From Spodoptera frugiperda (Eukaryota > Arthropoda > Insecta > Lepidoptera > Noctuidae), in assembly GCF_023101765.2 (NCBI RefSeq), contig NC_064239.1:10312315-10376314 (forward strand): a stretch of DNA of 64,000 nucleotides, read 5' to 3'. Position 1 is the stretch's first letter. Each line of letters begins with the position of its first letter. A program made the translations under genes and the position numbers. Of the stretch, positions 44,292 through 57,714 are shown piece after piece. Below the pieces are notes generated by a model. That model had not been told where the DNA came from, did not search any database, and was given only the letters and a program-made list of their open reading frames with translations.

Positions 44292-47200
44292 TAAATTCTA
44301 ATATTTTTCGGTAATAAATTATACTCTTCACAATAAAGAAAAATATACATAATTATCTAGACTTCAGGTCATGATAAGGTTTTGTGCCCGAACTAACAAT
44401 TCGAAAGCAATAAACAATACATCATAGAGACGTCTAACACAAATGTCCTTAAAGCTTTCAGCCACAGAAACCGCAAAGCGAACTCAAATAACAGACTATT
44501 TACTCTAATAATTGTATTCAGTCTAAGTCTAAGTCTAAAATACATATTTATGATAACCTAAGCCTCACTAGGTAGTCTATATCTATATTTTATTACCGGT
44601 AAAAAAGATATAAACCTTTCAGTGAAAATTCCGTAAATACAATTTGTGTGTTTGTGTTATATTGTTTTGTAGATTGTACTACGTAGTTCAATAGGTTTAC
44701 GCTAGATGGCGTTGTAAAACTAAATGCTTCCAAAATTGTAAATTATATTATTTTTCACAAATTACAGATTAGTTATGAGTATTTAATGCCATTAAGGTTG
44801 AAATTCGCATAATCTGAAAGAAAGAACAGCTACATTCATCTTAATTATTATTTTCCTTTTACTAAAACGTACAATCTAACGTGTCAAGAGCCAGTCTTGT
44901 GTTTATATTTTGATGAAGTAACATCAAAAGAACGCATAACAATTAATTACAAAGTAAATTAATTAGGAACGTCCTTGTTTCCGGACTGTAGGTGGGCAAG
45001 GAGCATATTTATTGTAAGGTTGCGTGGGACTGTAGCGCCAGCCAATTAATCACTTGACAGATTTGGTCACAATTCACTGAATGCCCGTTGTAACTGGCAG
45101 AGGGACAGACATCTGAATTCTGGCTCAAGTTTTTGTAACAAAGTGTTTGTGTAAAATAAGCCAGCCACAAAAACAAAAAAAAAAATCAAAATAAGGCATT
45201 TTTTATTACTTAAATATGAATATTCTAATGTCTGTCTAATGATTACTCTGAATAAAACAAAGCAGTTTTGATTACTTGAATTCTCACAAAGAAGAAGAAA
45301 GAAGGTTAAACAAATATGTTTTGTCTGAATTATTTACAATCTTAGAAATCTTATTTTATGTATCTTAGTTTGTGTGAATCTCAACTTACATAGTCCTTTC
45401 ATTTAATAGGGATGATGACGGGATATGAACTTTAAAAAATCTATTTAGTGCGTCAGTTAGGTAATGTAAAATATTAGACACGTATTTTTGTATCTTCTCT
45501 TATAAGACGATGCTTAGTTGAAACGGATCAAAGTTTACGAATGGGAACAAATACGTCATTTCTACGTATAAAATATATAAGTGACGTCACGCGATATTTC
45601 AAATCGATATATTTTCGGAAGTATTTTAAAATAAGCTACAAGACGGACATTGAAATTAAATTAGTCATCTACCATGTTCTCTTAAATGGGAAATGAACAC
45701 ATACCACGTAACAGCTGTCGAAACTCCGCCTCTCACTGCGTCAACTAAGTCATAAAACGGCTAATAATACATTAACATTACGACAATCTGACGACAAGGA
45801 TCATAGATCTACAATCTACATGATAATTCCAATACACATGACCACATTATTGACACTAGCTTGTTTATGGCTAATTATTGACGGCCAGTTAATTGGCAAT
45901 TACATATGTAATGTAAATATATGCCACAAACATGTCCCTAGTGATTTTGGTGTGCGTATATTAAATTGGACGGTCTGTCTCTGACTGTCATAGCCACAAA
46001 TATATAGAAAGTAATGTAATTTCTAGTTAAAAGTTATGTAATCTAACAAATAATGTCTAGATAAACACTTTTTACATTTAAGTCTTATAAGAAAAATCTA
46101 TCTGAACTAAACTTGAAATGAACGTTAACACAATTCTGCTACACATTCGTAGCGCTACGCTAACTTCGTAGCACTTCTACGGCGTAGCTAGATAGCTACG
46201 GTAGATGATAATATACGTCAGTGACGTGAAACAGCTTTGTCCCTCTACAATCATTCTTTATTTGCCAAATATGGTATATAGGGACCACAAACCCTTTTGA
46301 ATTACGAAGGCATAGAACAATAAATGTATTTTATGTAGCATTTTGATGTGATTCTTTTTTTGTTCCAATTGTTTGTATTAGTTACGCACCAGTAACAGCA
46401 TTGATATCTCTTTCAATTCTTTATGTTTTAATTCTGGAATTTGATATTATGTACTATTTATAAAACACAGTACTGCTATTAAATAATAATCAATCGTTTT
46501 TTTTTAATAGGTTACTCAAGTACTCAATCCTTACTCGACGCTTTTTGTTTTCAAAAGATACAGGCCGACGAAGTGTCGTATCTTAAGGACTTACTAAGAA
46601 AATACAGCGCTGAAAATTTTCCTGTTACAGTTAATTTACAAGTTTGCAAACTTACTTAAAATCCCAATCTAAGTGTTTCAGCGGGAAGCCTAAGCACCAC
46701 AACTTAAGTTGAAGTTTAAGACGAGTCGTCTCTTAGGTACCAAGTAAGATGTAAGTAAACATGAGATACTGCTTAAGTTTTATCATACAACTACATAGAT
46801 TTGGCCTGCGGTTCTATTCTGAAGTTAGATGTTATGACGTCACAGGGGAATACCCAGCCAAGTGTGTTAGGGGTTTGTTCTTCGATGTTTTTAACCAACA
46901 TGTGATATTGGGAAAGTTCAGTGTTTCCTATTCTATTGACAATGTTTGGATCAGCCAAGGCTTCTTACATAATAAGTTTAAATAAAATATGTACAAATTG
47001 TTTATGTCCTACCGATAGTAAATAGTTACCAGTACAGAAATTATGATTTATTAAGATACAGTGATTTTAAGAGGATACGTTCCTTCAGTTTTACAACACG
47101 CGACAGATCTCTTTGAATTATCGTCATTGTTGTAAGTGAAAATCTTTTATGACGCCTTTGATTTAGTGGATTACCGAAACTGACAAAACCAACAATTACC

Positions 47201-48389
47201 GACGCTGAAGTGAGATTAACGCCCCAAGTTTTCTCCGAAATAGGTCGAAATCGTTCCAAGGTCATTTCATGGATGTCATTGTAAGAAGTATTCGACTGAT
47301 TAAGCGAATTTCTGATACCAAACAGCTGATAAAAATGGGAAGTACGTGTCAGTATTTGGGAGTAAAATAATTTTCCACTTTGTAGTCTCTGCTTAGGTTT
47401 ACTCATATTTTCTGTCACCAAAAGCTTATATTCTTGTATAGTTCCAATATTGAGTTGTCGCTTCGGCATCTTGAAGGTGTGACGTAAAATTTTATTAAAA
47501 GATTCTAGGAAGAGGCTCGGGAGCTATAAAAGTGTCATCAAAAAAGGTTCCTTTAGATAGTGCGAACAGATTTCCAACTCCTATAAGGCACGTATTGCAA
47601 TAACCGTAGCAATTGAAGACTTCTGCGTGCACGATATTAAAAGTAGAGGTTCAGTGTTGAAAAATAGTTTCTAAGGAAATTAACGTTGTTAATTTTGTTG
47701 AATGAAAGCAACTTAAGTTTGAAAACCCAGTGCTTTAGTAAGACTATTGTGTGTTCATAAATTAAAAAAGAAAAATAAGCGTAGTCGCATTTTTAGAATA
47801 AATTTACCTTCTGGATTGACATATTTTTATTTGTATATCAATAGGGACCTAAGTGACCTGTGTCACAGAATACCACAAAATATATTACGAATATTTTTGT
47901 GACATACATTCATTGTATAACTTCCCAGCTTCCCCAGAGATGCCTAAACCTCGAATTTCTAAATAATAATATTATGATACAATTTATATCTTTGAGTTGA
48001 AAATCCGTCTTACGTATATAAATCTAATATAATAATATCCTCTGTCTTTGAATAAGGGTAAAGAACTTGGGAGACAAAAATGAATAGAAAAGGAACTGTA
48101 TAGATTTCGCGAGATAAGTCCTCATGATTTATGATATACTTTATTGTCCGATGTTTGTCACATCATATGAAAGATGGTTTTCACGAGACTTATGATTGAA
48201 TGGAAAAGTAACCGCTTTTCCTTTTTATTTATCTTCGAGTGAGACTTTTGCTCGAGTTTCTGGATATTGATTGAATGTAATTTATGTTTTGAATGATTTC
48301 ATTTGGAATGGAATGTACTTACATTATAAATTTTGTAGCGTTATTGATAATGAAGTGTTTAACGGAAATTTAAAGCGTCTGTAATTTAA
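44292..48389. other. Repeat-poor upstream stretch, one unassigned 142-codon frame
   Basis: It is poorer in recognised repeats than the rest, with the small palindromic block at 46135. A 142-codon ATG frame on the minus strand at 47041-47469 has no known motif. Around 44930-45090 there are several TAATTA motifs. Confidence 0.35.
46135..46255. repeat. Repeat of CGTAGC/GCTACG inverted motifs
   Basis: TTCGTAGCGCTACGCTAACT, TCGTAGCACTTCTACGGCGT and AGCTAGATAGCTACGGTAG are self-complementary motifs. Related GTGACGTTAGCTACGAATGT is at about 50330, suggesting a dispersed MITE. Confidence 0.4.
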
Positions 48390-48597
48390 TTAAAAAAAAA
48401 AAACATTACCTCACACTTTTCACACCTCGATTTTTTCCTGTGTCGTAGGTGCATTTATGTACAAGTTCACATACACATGACACCTATCTTCGAAACAACA
48501 ATTTGTGGATCATGCAAAGAGTTGTTTCGTGTGGGAATCGAACCCGCTATACCTTACTTGCCAACACAAATTGCAAGAGCCATTACGCCGACGGCTT
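48390..48597 (-). mobile_element. tRNA-derived noctuid SINE (HaSE-like), minus strand
   Basis: A T-side A-tail at 48391-48402 is followed on the plus strand by the reverse complement of the SINE body (AAGTTCACATACACATGACA, GAAACAACAATTTGTGGATC) and box B as GGAATCGAACCCGC. The head is diverged in the box A region. Confidence 0.8.
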
Positions 48598-49094
48598 AAT
48601 TTTGACAATAGGTTTTAGGACAAACATTTTTACAAGACCTGGCGATGATTTCAATGGTATTCTTTAGATAGATATACATTATTTTAATACATAACAAGTT
48701 TTGCTTTATATTATAGAGGCACTATAGCTTCATCCTACATAATAATTTACTGTGTTATCCTACTTTTATGAACACACGCAAGCTTTTATTTCATGTGAGG
48801 TCGCGGTGCGGTATTCCAGTAAAGTGAATTTATTAAAGGAAGGTCTAGATTCAATAAACCTTTTGGCTTAACTAGGATACAAGTGAAGGTTAAAACAATT
48901 TATTTTGTTTATGTTATTTACTAGGTTTTCTGTTAGTCTTTTACATAGATAAGTAGGTATGTGTTTAGGGGTTAGCTGGGATTATGTTTTGTTTATGGAA
49001 TTGTTTGAAGTGGAGTGAGTTTCTCGAAACCTATCAAATAAACTTGGTCTAGTAATATTCGAAATAAACGGTAATTGATTAGTTTTTTTTTGTT

Positions 49095-49278
49095 TTTATA
49101 ATTTAACTACCGTGAGAGATACTAAATCAATTAAACGTGGCGACGCGACGTCGCGCAGCCTATCGATATTGGTCTGTGCACGCTCGCACTGCTCATGATG
49201 GAGAGTCCCACTGTGACTTGATACTAGTAGAGCATTTCTCGATTAATATACATGAGTAAAGCGTAATATAATTATAGT
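49095..49278. mobile_element. MITE-like repeat (same family), diverged
   Basis: CCGTGAGAGATACTAAATCA, CACTGCTCATGATGGAGAGT and TACTAGTAGAGCATTTCTCG show the family blocks. Confidence 0.55.
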
Positions 49279-51827
49279 TTCTGGTTAGGGAACTGATTAT
49301 TATTATAGTTGATTTTCTTACATTACACATATTATTAAACTTATCCCTTTCTAGGCAAAGTGTTAATAAACACACTTCGCGCGACAGTTGAACGTTGACT
49401 GAAAATGTAAATATCACCCAAATATATAAAAAATATTCATCAAAATATTTAAACCGTGCTTGCCCTGAAATATCTGTAACGATCGCATTCCCTTCAACGA
49501 CTCTACGAGTTTCCACTCTTAATGTAACGAGACAGCTAATAAAGATAATATTTACTGCAATTCAGTTCATACAAAACCTTTATAGAAATAATGAGGACAA
49601 CTTTCATATTTTATAGCCTTTATTCGACTCGATAATACTTTGTCAAAGCAAGAGTTTCATGGAAAGAAAACTTTTCAGTAAATAAATATGCTTCTATGTA
49701 TTTGTGCAATAGTGTGTGCATTTTTATAGAAGAAAATATTTAGATTTATTTTCATTTTGAGAATGTGAATAATGTTTCTTCAATGCATATTTTTTTTTGT
49801 TTGTCGATGTTATATTTATGTATTTTTTATTTATGTTTCGTAAATGATCGGTGTTTTCATAAGTAGCTAGCATTAGTCCATCATTTGTTGAATGGGTTTC
49901 AATACAAGTCTAAATTCTTATACAGTACGATTCAAAAATGGTCATAGTAGTACATCGAGCTATCAATACAACAACTCAAAGGTTATCTTCAGGCAAAGCC
50001 ATTCAGTCAATAGGCCATAAGTCTATGAGGCAATAATGTCCGACTCGTTGATCACTCTTAGTAATTACCTAATTGTAAATGTGTCGATATTTTTTACACA
50101 CACACACTCTATAAAATACCTATTCATTTAGTGATTAAAACAGCAACACCCTGATCCAAAGCACAGGTTAATCAAGCTAATGAAGTACACATTCTGACAA
50201 TCATTCGTACCTAATTTCAGGCGCATGTAGTGGGCAGGGTAGAGCGATAGATTGCTCCTGTCATGACGCGTGAGAATTAGTCGCCGTATCACATACAGCA
50301 TGTTCCATATTAAACTGTTTCCACTGACGTGACGTTAGCTACGAATGTAGCATTGTCTTTGTCACTCTTTAAAGGATGTAGTTGTTCTCATCCTTTTCGC
50401 TTCATGAGGAACTTCAGAGTGGATATTTATGAAACATACTGTAGTGTATCTCGCATTTAGACCGGCAGTTGATTACTTCGCTGTCACTTCATAGCTCAAA
50501 GAGAAAGTGAGACGAGGTGTTAATTTGTTTGATATTAATTGATGATGTTAAAATCCATGGTGTTATACTGTGACGTGTCTTGAAATTCGAATAACCTACT
50601 AAGTACTAAGTAAGATTATGTAAGCAATTCACGATATTTATAGTAAAATCACGTTGGTATTCAACATACTTTATGAAATGTTACGCAGAGATGCATATGT
50701 TCATTACGTATGTTTCATGTCAAAGAAAATGATTATGTAAAACAGACGTCTATGCTACTACTGAGAATCGTGATATATTATACAGAGCACCGCTTTAATG
50801 ACATTAGTTTTTGGCAACTTTGTTTTTCATGGACTTGTTTCAAGGACCTGAAACCACAGTTGTAATTTATTTTGGCCTAAATAATTGCACGTTTCACATT
50901 TAGCAGTAGGTGAATAAAGGTATACGAGTCACATATTTATGTGAAACAGTTTTAGTTTTAGCTGAAACTGACAGGTAATTTAGTAAAAGTCAATATTCAT
51001 AAATTATTTTTAACGAGAAGTTTTCACCTATGTAGTGGTAATGTTTGTATATGTAATATGTCAACAAATTAATGTTAAATGACACAATAACATGGTATGA
51101 ACAGCTTGCGGGCTTGAAACTGAGTATATATTTTAAAAGTAAATAAAGGTAGAACTACGGTATGACGAATATTATTTACAAAAACTCTTGAACAAATCTT
51201 TTATTTTAATGCTATCGAATAGCAACAAAACTTATGTTTCATTATTAGTTATAGTTTTAACGAAGGATCATTTAAAGTTTTGTAAATCGTCTAATACAAA
51301 GCACAAAAACAAACTTCAAATATCACTAATTGGCAAGCTCAAAACAAGTAGGTTGGTTTTTAAATTGTTTATCTTATATAAAAACACCGGTTGAACAAAA
51401 AAAAAGCGGTTTAGAATGACCTCAAAACGGACCGTTTTATCAATTTAGTGAACGCGGAAATATAACAAACCTCTGTGGTCGGGCGGACTCATTTTTATTC
51501 AAACCGATTCTCATGCAGCGTTTATGGGCCGAAGTTTCCCAAACCTGTGCGTACACGCCGCGTGCCAATAATTGCTTGTTGTAACTTTTTTGTTTAGTGG
51601 CGCCATATCTTGCACAGTTTTGCGTAGCCGGCGTTCCCTCAAATTGAAATGTTATGTTCTTACGTTATGAATTTCTGTGGCAAGAATTTACATTATTTTT
51701 TCTTTTGCGGTTTAGTTTTTGTAAGTTGTTTTTTAAGTTTTCTATTGTTGGGTAATGATTTTCGGGTATTCTATCAGAGTACCAAAGTTTATGAACATTA
51801 AACTGACGCATTATTGAATTAATGACT
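49279..51827. other. Gene-free upstream stretch
   Basis: No exon recognised. 51475-51655 is less AT-rich (GGTCGGGCGGACTC, GTACACGCCGCGTGCC) and could be an unrecognised exon or conserved element, but no frame supports it. Confidence 0.35.
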
Positions 51828-51992
51828 GCTCTGTTGGTGGGAGGCTGGGTAACCAACTGCCTGTAGCTTACTTTCCGCATGGAGCAACTCCTTGTGTGAT
51901 CCACAAATTGTTGTTTCGGGTTTAGGTATATCTATGTGAACTTGTATGTTTTTAAACGCATTCACAACACAAACGAAAATCCTAGTGTATAA
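51828..51992 (+). mobile_element. tRNA-derived noctuid SINE (HaSE-like), degraded head
   Basis: It begins GTTGGTGGGAGGCTGGGTAA, lacks the B box (internal deletion before CCGCATGGAGCAACTC) and keeps the body TGTGATCCACAAATTGTTG through CACAACACAAACGAAAATCC. No clear A-tail is left. Confidence 0.75.
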
Positions 51993-52462
51993 TGAAACCC
52001 GAAATAAAATACGCTAACTAGTGTGCTACATTTTCAAAATTAACAAAACTATTAGCTTAGTGTAAATTGCATCATTAAAACTTTAGCTCACCACGCTAGA
52101 AGCTAAAACCTAAATTTTGCGTAAAACACGAAAACCTTGAAGCAGTATTTACCCTTTTAGTGCAAAACAACTGAAGATTAAGCGAACCTTTATTAAAGGG
52201 AGAGCTCTGTTCAACACTAAATGTTTTAAAATTAAAATCCTCACCACCCACTTAAGGGTTGTCAACCTTTTTAATTTTTAAATCAAGTCCTGGAACTATT
52301 AGGCAAAATGTGTTCCAAGAACTTTCTGAGAACAATTACGAAGGATCTTTGAGTAAAAACTTACACAACTTCTCACTTTTAAAGTAATTTTGCTTAAAAC
52401 CTATTTTAACTGAACGCTAAACTGTGTCATGTAGTGACAGACTTGCTTTATATAATAGAAGA

Positions 52463-52622
52463 CCTAATTACCCCGCCCCCCCAACCTTCCCAATTCCCGT
52501 TCCCAACCCTTAAATTCCTAACCCCCAAAAGGCCGGCAACGCTCTTGTAACGCCTCTGGTGTTTCAAATGTCTAGAGGCGGTGGCGATTGCGTACCAGGT
52601 GATTCGTCCGCTCGTTTATTGG
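52463..52622 (+). repeat. Abundant lepidopteran interspersed repeat, copy 7 (3' half)
   Basis: CCCAACCCTTAAATTCCTAA, AAAGGCCGGCAACGCTCTTG and GATTCGTCCGCTCGTTTATT match the family. Confidence 0.65.
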
Positions 52623-53134
52623 TTTGTAGCATAGAAAAACAGGAAAATTATTCTTTTATCCTAATTTGGATTTAAAGAATCAGCAAATATGTCGCAAATG
52701 AATACAGAATAGTTACTAAGTCGCAACAAAGAATAGCCGTAGGCGACCTTCCTTGAAACTATCATTAATCTTGAATACAAATTAGCTCGTGACCTTGATA
52801 AATTCTTTCAGACAGTCCGATTAATCGATCTTAATATTTTCACCCAACAAGGATGAGTTATCTTATTTTTCTATACATATATTTTCTAAACGTTTTGAAT
52901 TCACCACTTAAATGGGAAGCTGGTTTAATTAAAGATCTTTTTGCCTCATTCAAATTGAAGATAAATTATGAGGGTATTTTTACCTTAATGCTGAGAAAAA
53001 TATTTTCGTAGGAGCTTCACTCAAGTACCTGTGATTTTCATGTCGGATTATTGTGTCTTATTTTTTAGTTGTTTGAAAATATAACGCTTATATTTTCCTG
53101 GTATGATGGGCATAAGGTAATTAGAAAGTGATTC

Positions 53135-53272
53135 AGTTGCAATAAGGGCGTAAATTAAACCACCCCGTTCCTACTGCTGCTTTTCGAGCCGGAGCCCCGG
53201 TAGGTATTCCGTAGCTGCGGATCAGGCATCAGCCCTACAGTGCCCCATCTGTGGTGGTCTGAGTTGCAATAA
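53135..53272 (-). mobile_element. R1-like LINE fragment with 11-bp flanking repeats but no poly-A end
   Basis: AGTTGCAATAA at 53135-53145 and 53262-53272 flanks a minus-strand insert matching the LINE 3' UTR from ACCACCCCGTTCCT through CAGCCCTAC to CATCTGTGGTGGTCTGA. The last part of the usual 3' UTR and the A-tail are missing, so reverse transcription may have started internally. Confidence 0.7.
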
Positions 53273-55542
53273 ACTTAGCCCTCATTGTGCCGAACATTTA
53301 AGAAAAAAAAAATGGCGTCAAATACGTTCTCACTAGGTAAGTTTTGTTGACCACAAATAATGTGCAGGGTCGGTAATGGCGATCCTTTCTAGTCCAAGTA
53401 TTTTTATCTTGACCTTTTCAAGGGCTAGGGTTGTCCGCGTGTAATTACATTTGTCCCCATTTCTGTACGAATACGTAGCAACACTACAAGTTGGAAAAAC
53501 TCAATACACAAGTCATTAGTGTTTTCCGAGTTACCAGTGCGTAATGATAAGTAGAGTATGAAAATAGCTCATTGATTGATGAAAATAAGTATAGGAACAG
53601 GAAATAAAATTATGTTATTACTAACTAAGTACAAACAAATTGGAGTTACTCATTCTTTAGCCTCATTACAGTATTAGGCTATCGATCTATCGACAAACGT
53701 AAGACAGATTACTATAGTACTGCTGAAAACTACTGAAACTTGTCTAACTTCACTTGTATCGACCATGAAGCAAGTACAAAGAGGACATGTTATAATGACT
53801 GCACTGTGAAAAATCGGCCCTGACCAATGATATTATAAGTAAAAAGGTGTAGATAGGTTATAAGCGTTCAGAAAGTAGCACATTAAAATGTGGACAATTG
53901 GCAACGTTTTTGTAGTATGGGACTGCTAGATGGAAAATAGAGAAGGGCGTGGTTTGTAACGTTCCGCGCTCCTCTTAAAGTGTCACGCATTATGTTAAAG
54001 GGAAATCCAGTTATGACATCTCCCCTTTGTATTTGCTTCATGGTATCAACACAAAAACATTACATTAAGATTTGACAAAACTTTTTAGTAAAAGACCAAT
54101 ACATCAGACAAAATGAGACACTCTAATTTAAAGTACCTGTAACCTTAGCTCATTCAAAATCACAACAAAGCAAACTCGTGTACAAAGAGCGCATAATGAT
54201 CCAAATAACCTGACAATATACCTACAATAAAATTACATTAGACTTTACCGAACAAATTCCTTACATTTACTTGTACAACACATCAAGATATGATAAAAAC
54301 CAGTATAAGCTGAACGTCAAATGTGCAGAAGGATCATACAAAGCTAGACCATGATAAACTGGTTTTGTATAGTTTGACAAGTACAATGGGCGGATTTTAA
54401 CCGTTGTTCAGGCCCGTATCGTTTCAAAAGGCACAATAGCTTGTAAACGGATCTCAGTACGGAAGCAACGGGTATCAATAATGTATAAGTAAAATTTACA
54501 TTTGCTCTTACAGGTTTAAAATGTAGTCGGGTATGTACCAGCTAGCAATGGTGCGGAACGTGATGTGAATCAGTTGAATCGGATTTTTCTTACAGTCTCA
54601 TTGAGATACAGCTTCGAGTAGCTGAATGTTGATTAGCGATATTGTTTTCATAGTAGTTAAACTGATATATTCTTTTATTTATAATGAGGGTTACATTATA
54701 CGAGTTGGGTTATTGGGATAAGGAGATACTTCTTGTGTTATATTGTCTTTTATTATCGGTACAACGGGGTGAATAGGTACAGGAACGGGGTGAATAGATG
54801 TTAGGACATTTTCCCAACATCTATTCACCTTTGAATTAGATTATTCACCCCGTTTTACGACATATTTTGTAAGTTTCATAGTTTAGTGGTAATGAAAAAG
54901 AAAACAAGTTTTAGTCGTCGTAGTGTTTATTCAATTCATTCATACATCGAATAGCCTCTATTACCTTTCGACAGGAATCCATTGAAAACCGATACATCGG
55001 CTACCTTCGTTAGTATACTAGCAGTAACTACGCAGTCATATAAGTGAGTATATCTAATCTCGTAAGATTAGACGTGTAAGCAATAGCTTAACCTACTCTC
55101 AAAGGTGCTCAAATAAATTGATTTAGAGGTAGCAGCAATTTGTTTCCATGTGATATGTAAGACGAGAATTTACTCCCAGGGAATTGCTTCTAATCATGTA
55201 GTCGTGGTATTAAGTAAGAAAAATGTTAGGGATTGGGCGAAGGTACTAATTTATGGACTGGGGCCTGTGTTAACATTTGTAAGTTTGTGTTGAATGTTTT
55301 GCTGGATAAATTACGTTTGGATTACTTATTACGTATCGACAGTATTACGTATCCGTATTCTAAAATATGTAGTAAACATATTTATTAAGAATTTATTGAA
55401 AAAATCTTTATTATGTAGTCCAGACCCCTGTAAATGAATGGCATAAACGCTAGTCAAATAGAGTGAATAGAAAAGTCAATCAAATGTCAGGCAGTGTGAA
55501 TGTCATGAACAGATTTTTATTACGATTATAGGTAATAATGTG
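53273..55542. other. Gene-free upstream stretch
   Basis: Only the inverted repeat at 54762-54856 stands out. Confidence 0.35.
54762..54856. repeat. Nested inverted repeat with GGGGTGAATA arms
   Basis: ACGGGGTGAATA occurs twice (about 54764 and 54785). Its complements are ACATCTATTCACCT (54817-54830) and TATTCACCCCGT (54842-54853). The inner arm GTGAATAGATGTT pairs with AACATCTATTCAC. It looks like a small MITE or a tandem-plus-inverted hairpin. Confidence 0.55.
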
Positions 55543-55853
55543 TTTTTTATGGTTCAAGCCGGTAAATGAACAGACGCATCACCTGGTGGTAAGCAATCAC
55601 CACTGCCCATGGACACCTGTAACACCAGAGGCGTTACAAGTGCATTTCAGGCCATTCAGGACTTAAGAATTTGAGGATTGTTGGGGAATCGGGGATTGGG
55701 AAAATTAAGGAGTTTGTAATTGGGCCTTGGGTAACCTCACTCATACGATGAAAGACAACGCAAGCTTTGTTTCACGTCGGTTTTCTGTGAGGCCGTGGTA
55801 TCACTTCGGCGACCAAGCCCATTCGTACCGAATCATGGCTCTCCCAAGCTGTG
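55543..55853 (-). repeat. Abundant lepidopteran interspersed repeat, copy 8 (near full length)
   Basis: On the plus strand it starts CCGGTAAATGAACAGACGCA, passes GGTGGTAAGCAATCACCACT, CCAGAGGCGTTACAAGTGCA, GTTTCACGTCGGTTTTCTGT and GAGGCCGTGGTATCACTTCG, and ends ATGGCTCTCCCAAGC. About 310 bp, opposite in orientation to copy 2. Confidence 0.7.
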
Positions 55854-57002
55854 TACTATATTATGCATAATAATATACTCATACTCACAATTATAATTTG
55901 AGTTATTTCCAATAAATAACTCTTAAGAACTGAGTATACTAAACTTGTATAGTTGTATACATCTGTCGAGCCTATCGTAGAATAAAAGATTGTTCATAAA
56001 AGACAGATATAAAACACACAATAGCCTCGTTACGTTTTTTTCTCCTCAAATTACAAACAAAATCGCGAAATACTGAAACATTTTTAAGTTTATTTTTATT
56101 TAAGTTGAAAGCCTTATTCTTATTCAATGTTTATCATTGTTATTGCAATCTTTTATATAAAACATTTTCTTTTTTAAAAAACATCGCTGTGTTTGCATCT
56201 TTGAAATTCTGAATAGAGCTGTTCTTGACATTGTGTCTCACTTAAGTAAGTTATCTGTTTTCATTTTATATGATAATCGTGCTGTTTCATTCTAGACTTT
56301 TACCGCTGTATTCAGAGTCATTTAATGGTTACTTAAACTAGTTCTTAGCTATTGTTTTCGATACAAAATCGTTATTTAGAAATAGATTACGTAATTATGA
56401 AATGTCTCTGAGTGCGATGCATATGTGTTTAGTTAAAAAATGCTTTTTAAATATGTTAATGTGTAAAATAAGATACACTTTTTATTATTTTGCTTTTGGA
56501 TTTTTTTCTTACCTTTTAATTATGTCTGTATTAAGTATCTGTTGATGTAAACGTCTTTGAACCAGCCTTAAGGCGTTTGTATCATTAACCTAAACAAATT
56601 TACTACATAATAAAAAAGAAGTTTTATAAGAAAATCGTTGAACTCGTCTGGAATAATAAACCTGTCTTTATGTACGTTGAATACAGTATTAAAATATGTA
56701 AGTGGGAGAGCTCCTCAACATACACCCACGTTCAGTACGTATGGACACTTTAATAAATAAAATACAATTACTTTACATGCCATATTTTAACTCAAACCTT
56801 TAATTGAGGTGAACATGTAAAAAAAGTCGTTGAATACAATAGTGAAACGTTTTCACAGACACCAAAAGATGAATAAATAATTAATATTGTCATACGTTAT
56901 ACTTCGTTTAGTTAATTGTGTTTATTAGTTATTATTATTCATATTAGTTATTATTATTCATGTATTTATTTATGTGACGTGTTATTAAAATAAAAATGGT
57001 TT

Positions 57003-57083
57003 TGAGTGTGTGTATGTGAAATTGTATGTTTGTAAACTCACCCACGACACAGGAGAAAATCCAAGTGTTGGGGCAATGTTGTT
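57003..57083 (+). mobile_element. 3' fragment of HaSE-like SINE
   Basis: Only the last part is present: GTGTATGTGAAATTGTATGT, then AAACTCACCCACGACACAGG and AGAAAATCCAAGTGTTGGGG. Confidence 0.7.
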
Positions 57084-57419
57084 TATAATTTTTTTAAGGC
57101 AAACACAATAATATGACATCAAATAAAAGCGTGTTCAAAACGATTTGATTCCCCGAAGTAGCATTGGACAATATTGGATAAATGGAAAAAGCTAAAATAG
57201 GTGCGGCAAACAGTCATTTCAAATTACGAGGAGAATTGTAAACAAATGAAAATGTGTTGGTCGAATTATAGTAATTAATTGAAATATTTGAGCGACCGAA
57301 TAATAAACTAATGGAAATGACCAAAACGAATTATTATGTTGTTATGATTGTACGTACGGTAGTCAGCGGCGTATTTGTGAATTAATTATTTTTTAGGGAA
57401 ATATTTTTTTTCCATTTTA

Positions 57420-57625
57420 TTAAACATTTAATTAGCTAGGAATAATTATTAATCTAAACTAACACATTATTTACAACTTAAAAATACCAAAAAATAAGGA
57501 ATAAAAACTAACTTAAAACTAAAATAAAGGCAATAGGCGTGGTTAGGTGTGGTTAGGCGTCGAAGTACTCGTCCGCATCGCTGTCATTGGGGAACGTTCC
57601 CAGAAGACTGGCCGCATTGCCACGT
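57420..57625 (-). pseudogene. Retroelement ORF tail ending DEYFDA plus 3' region
   Basis: On the minus strand a frame reads GNAASLLGTFPNDSDADEYF then DA and stops (TAA at 57553-57555). A second copy with the same end is at 62351, and the sequence after the stop is A/T-rich like a 3' UTR. Two unlinked copies of the same acidic C-terminus imply a transposon protein end, but the family was not identified. Confidence 0.4.
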
Positions 57626-57714
57626 TGTATGGGAAATAATTATGTGGATTTTACGGTTAAATATTTTTATACGTCATTGGTTGAGGCTTAAATTGTACAG
57701 ATCAATGATTTAAT

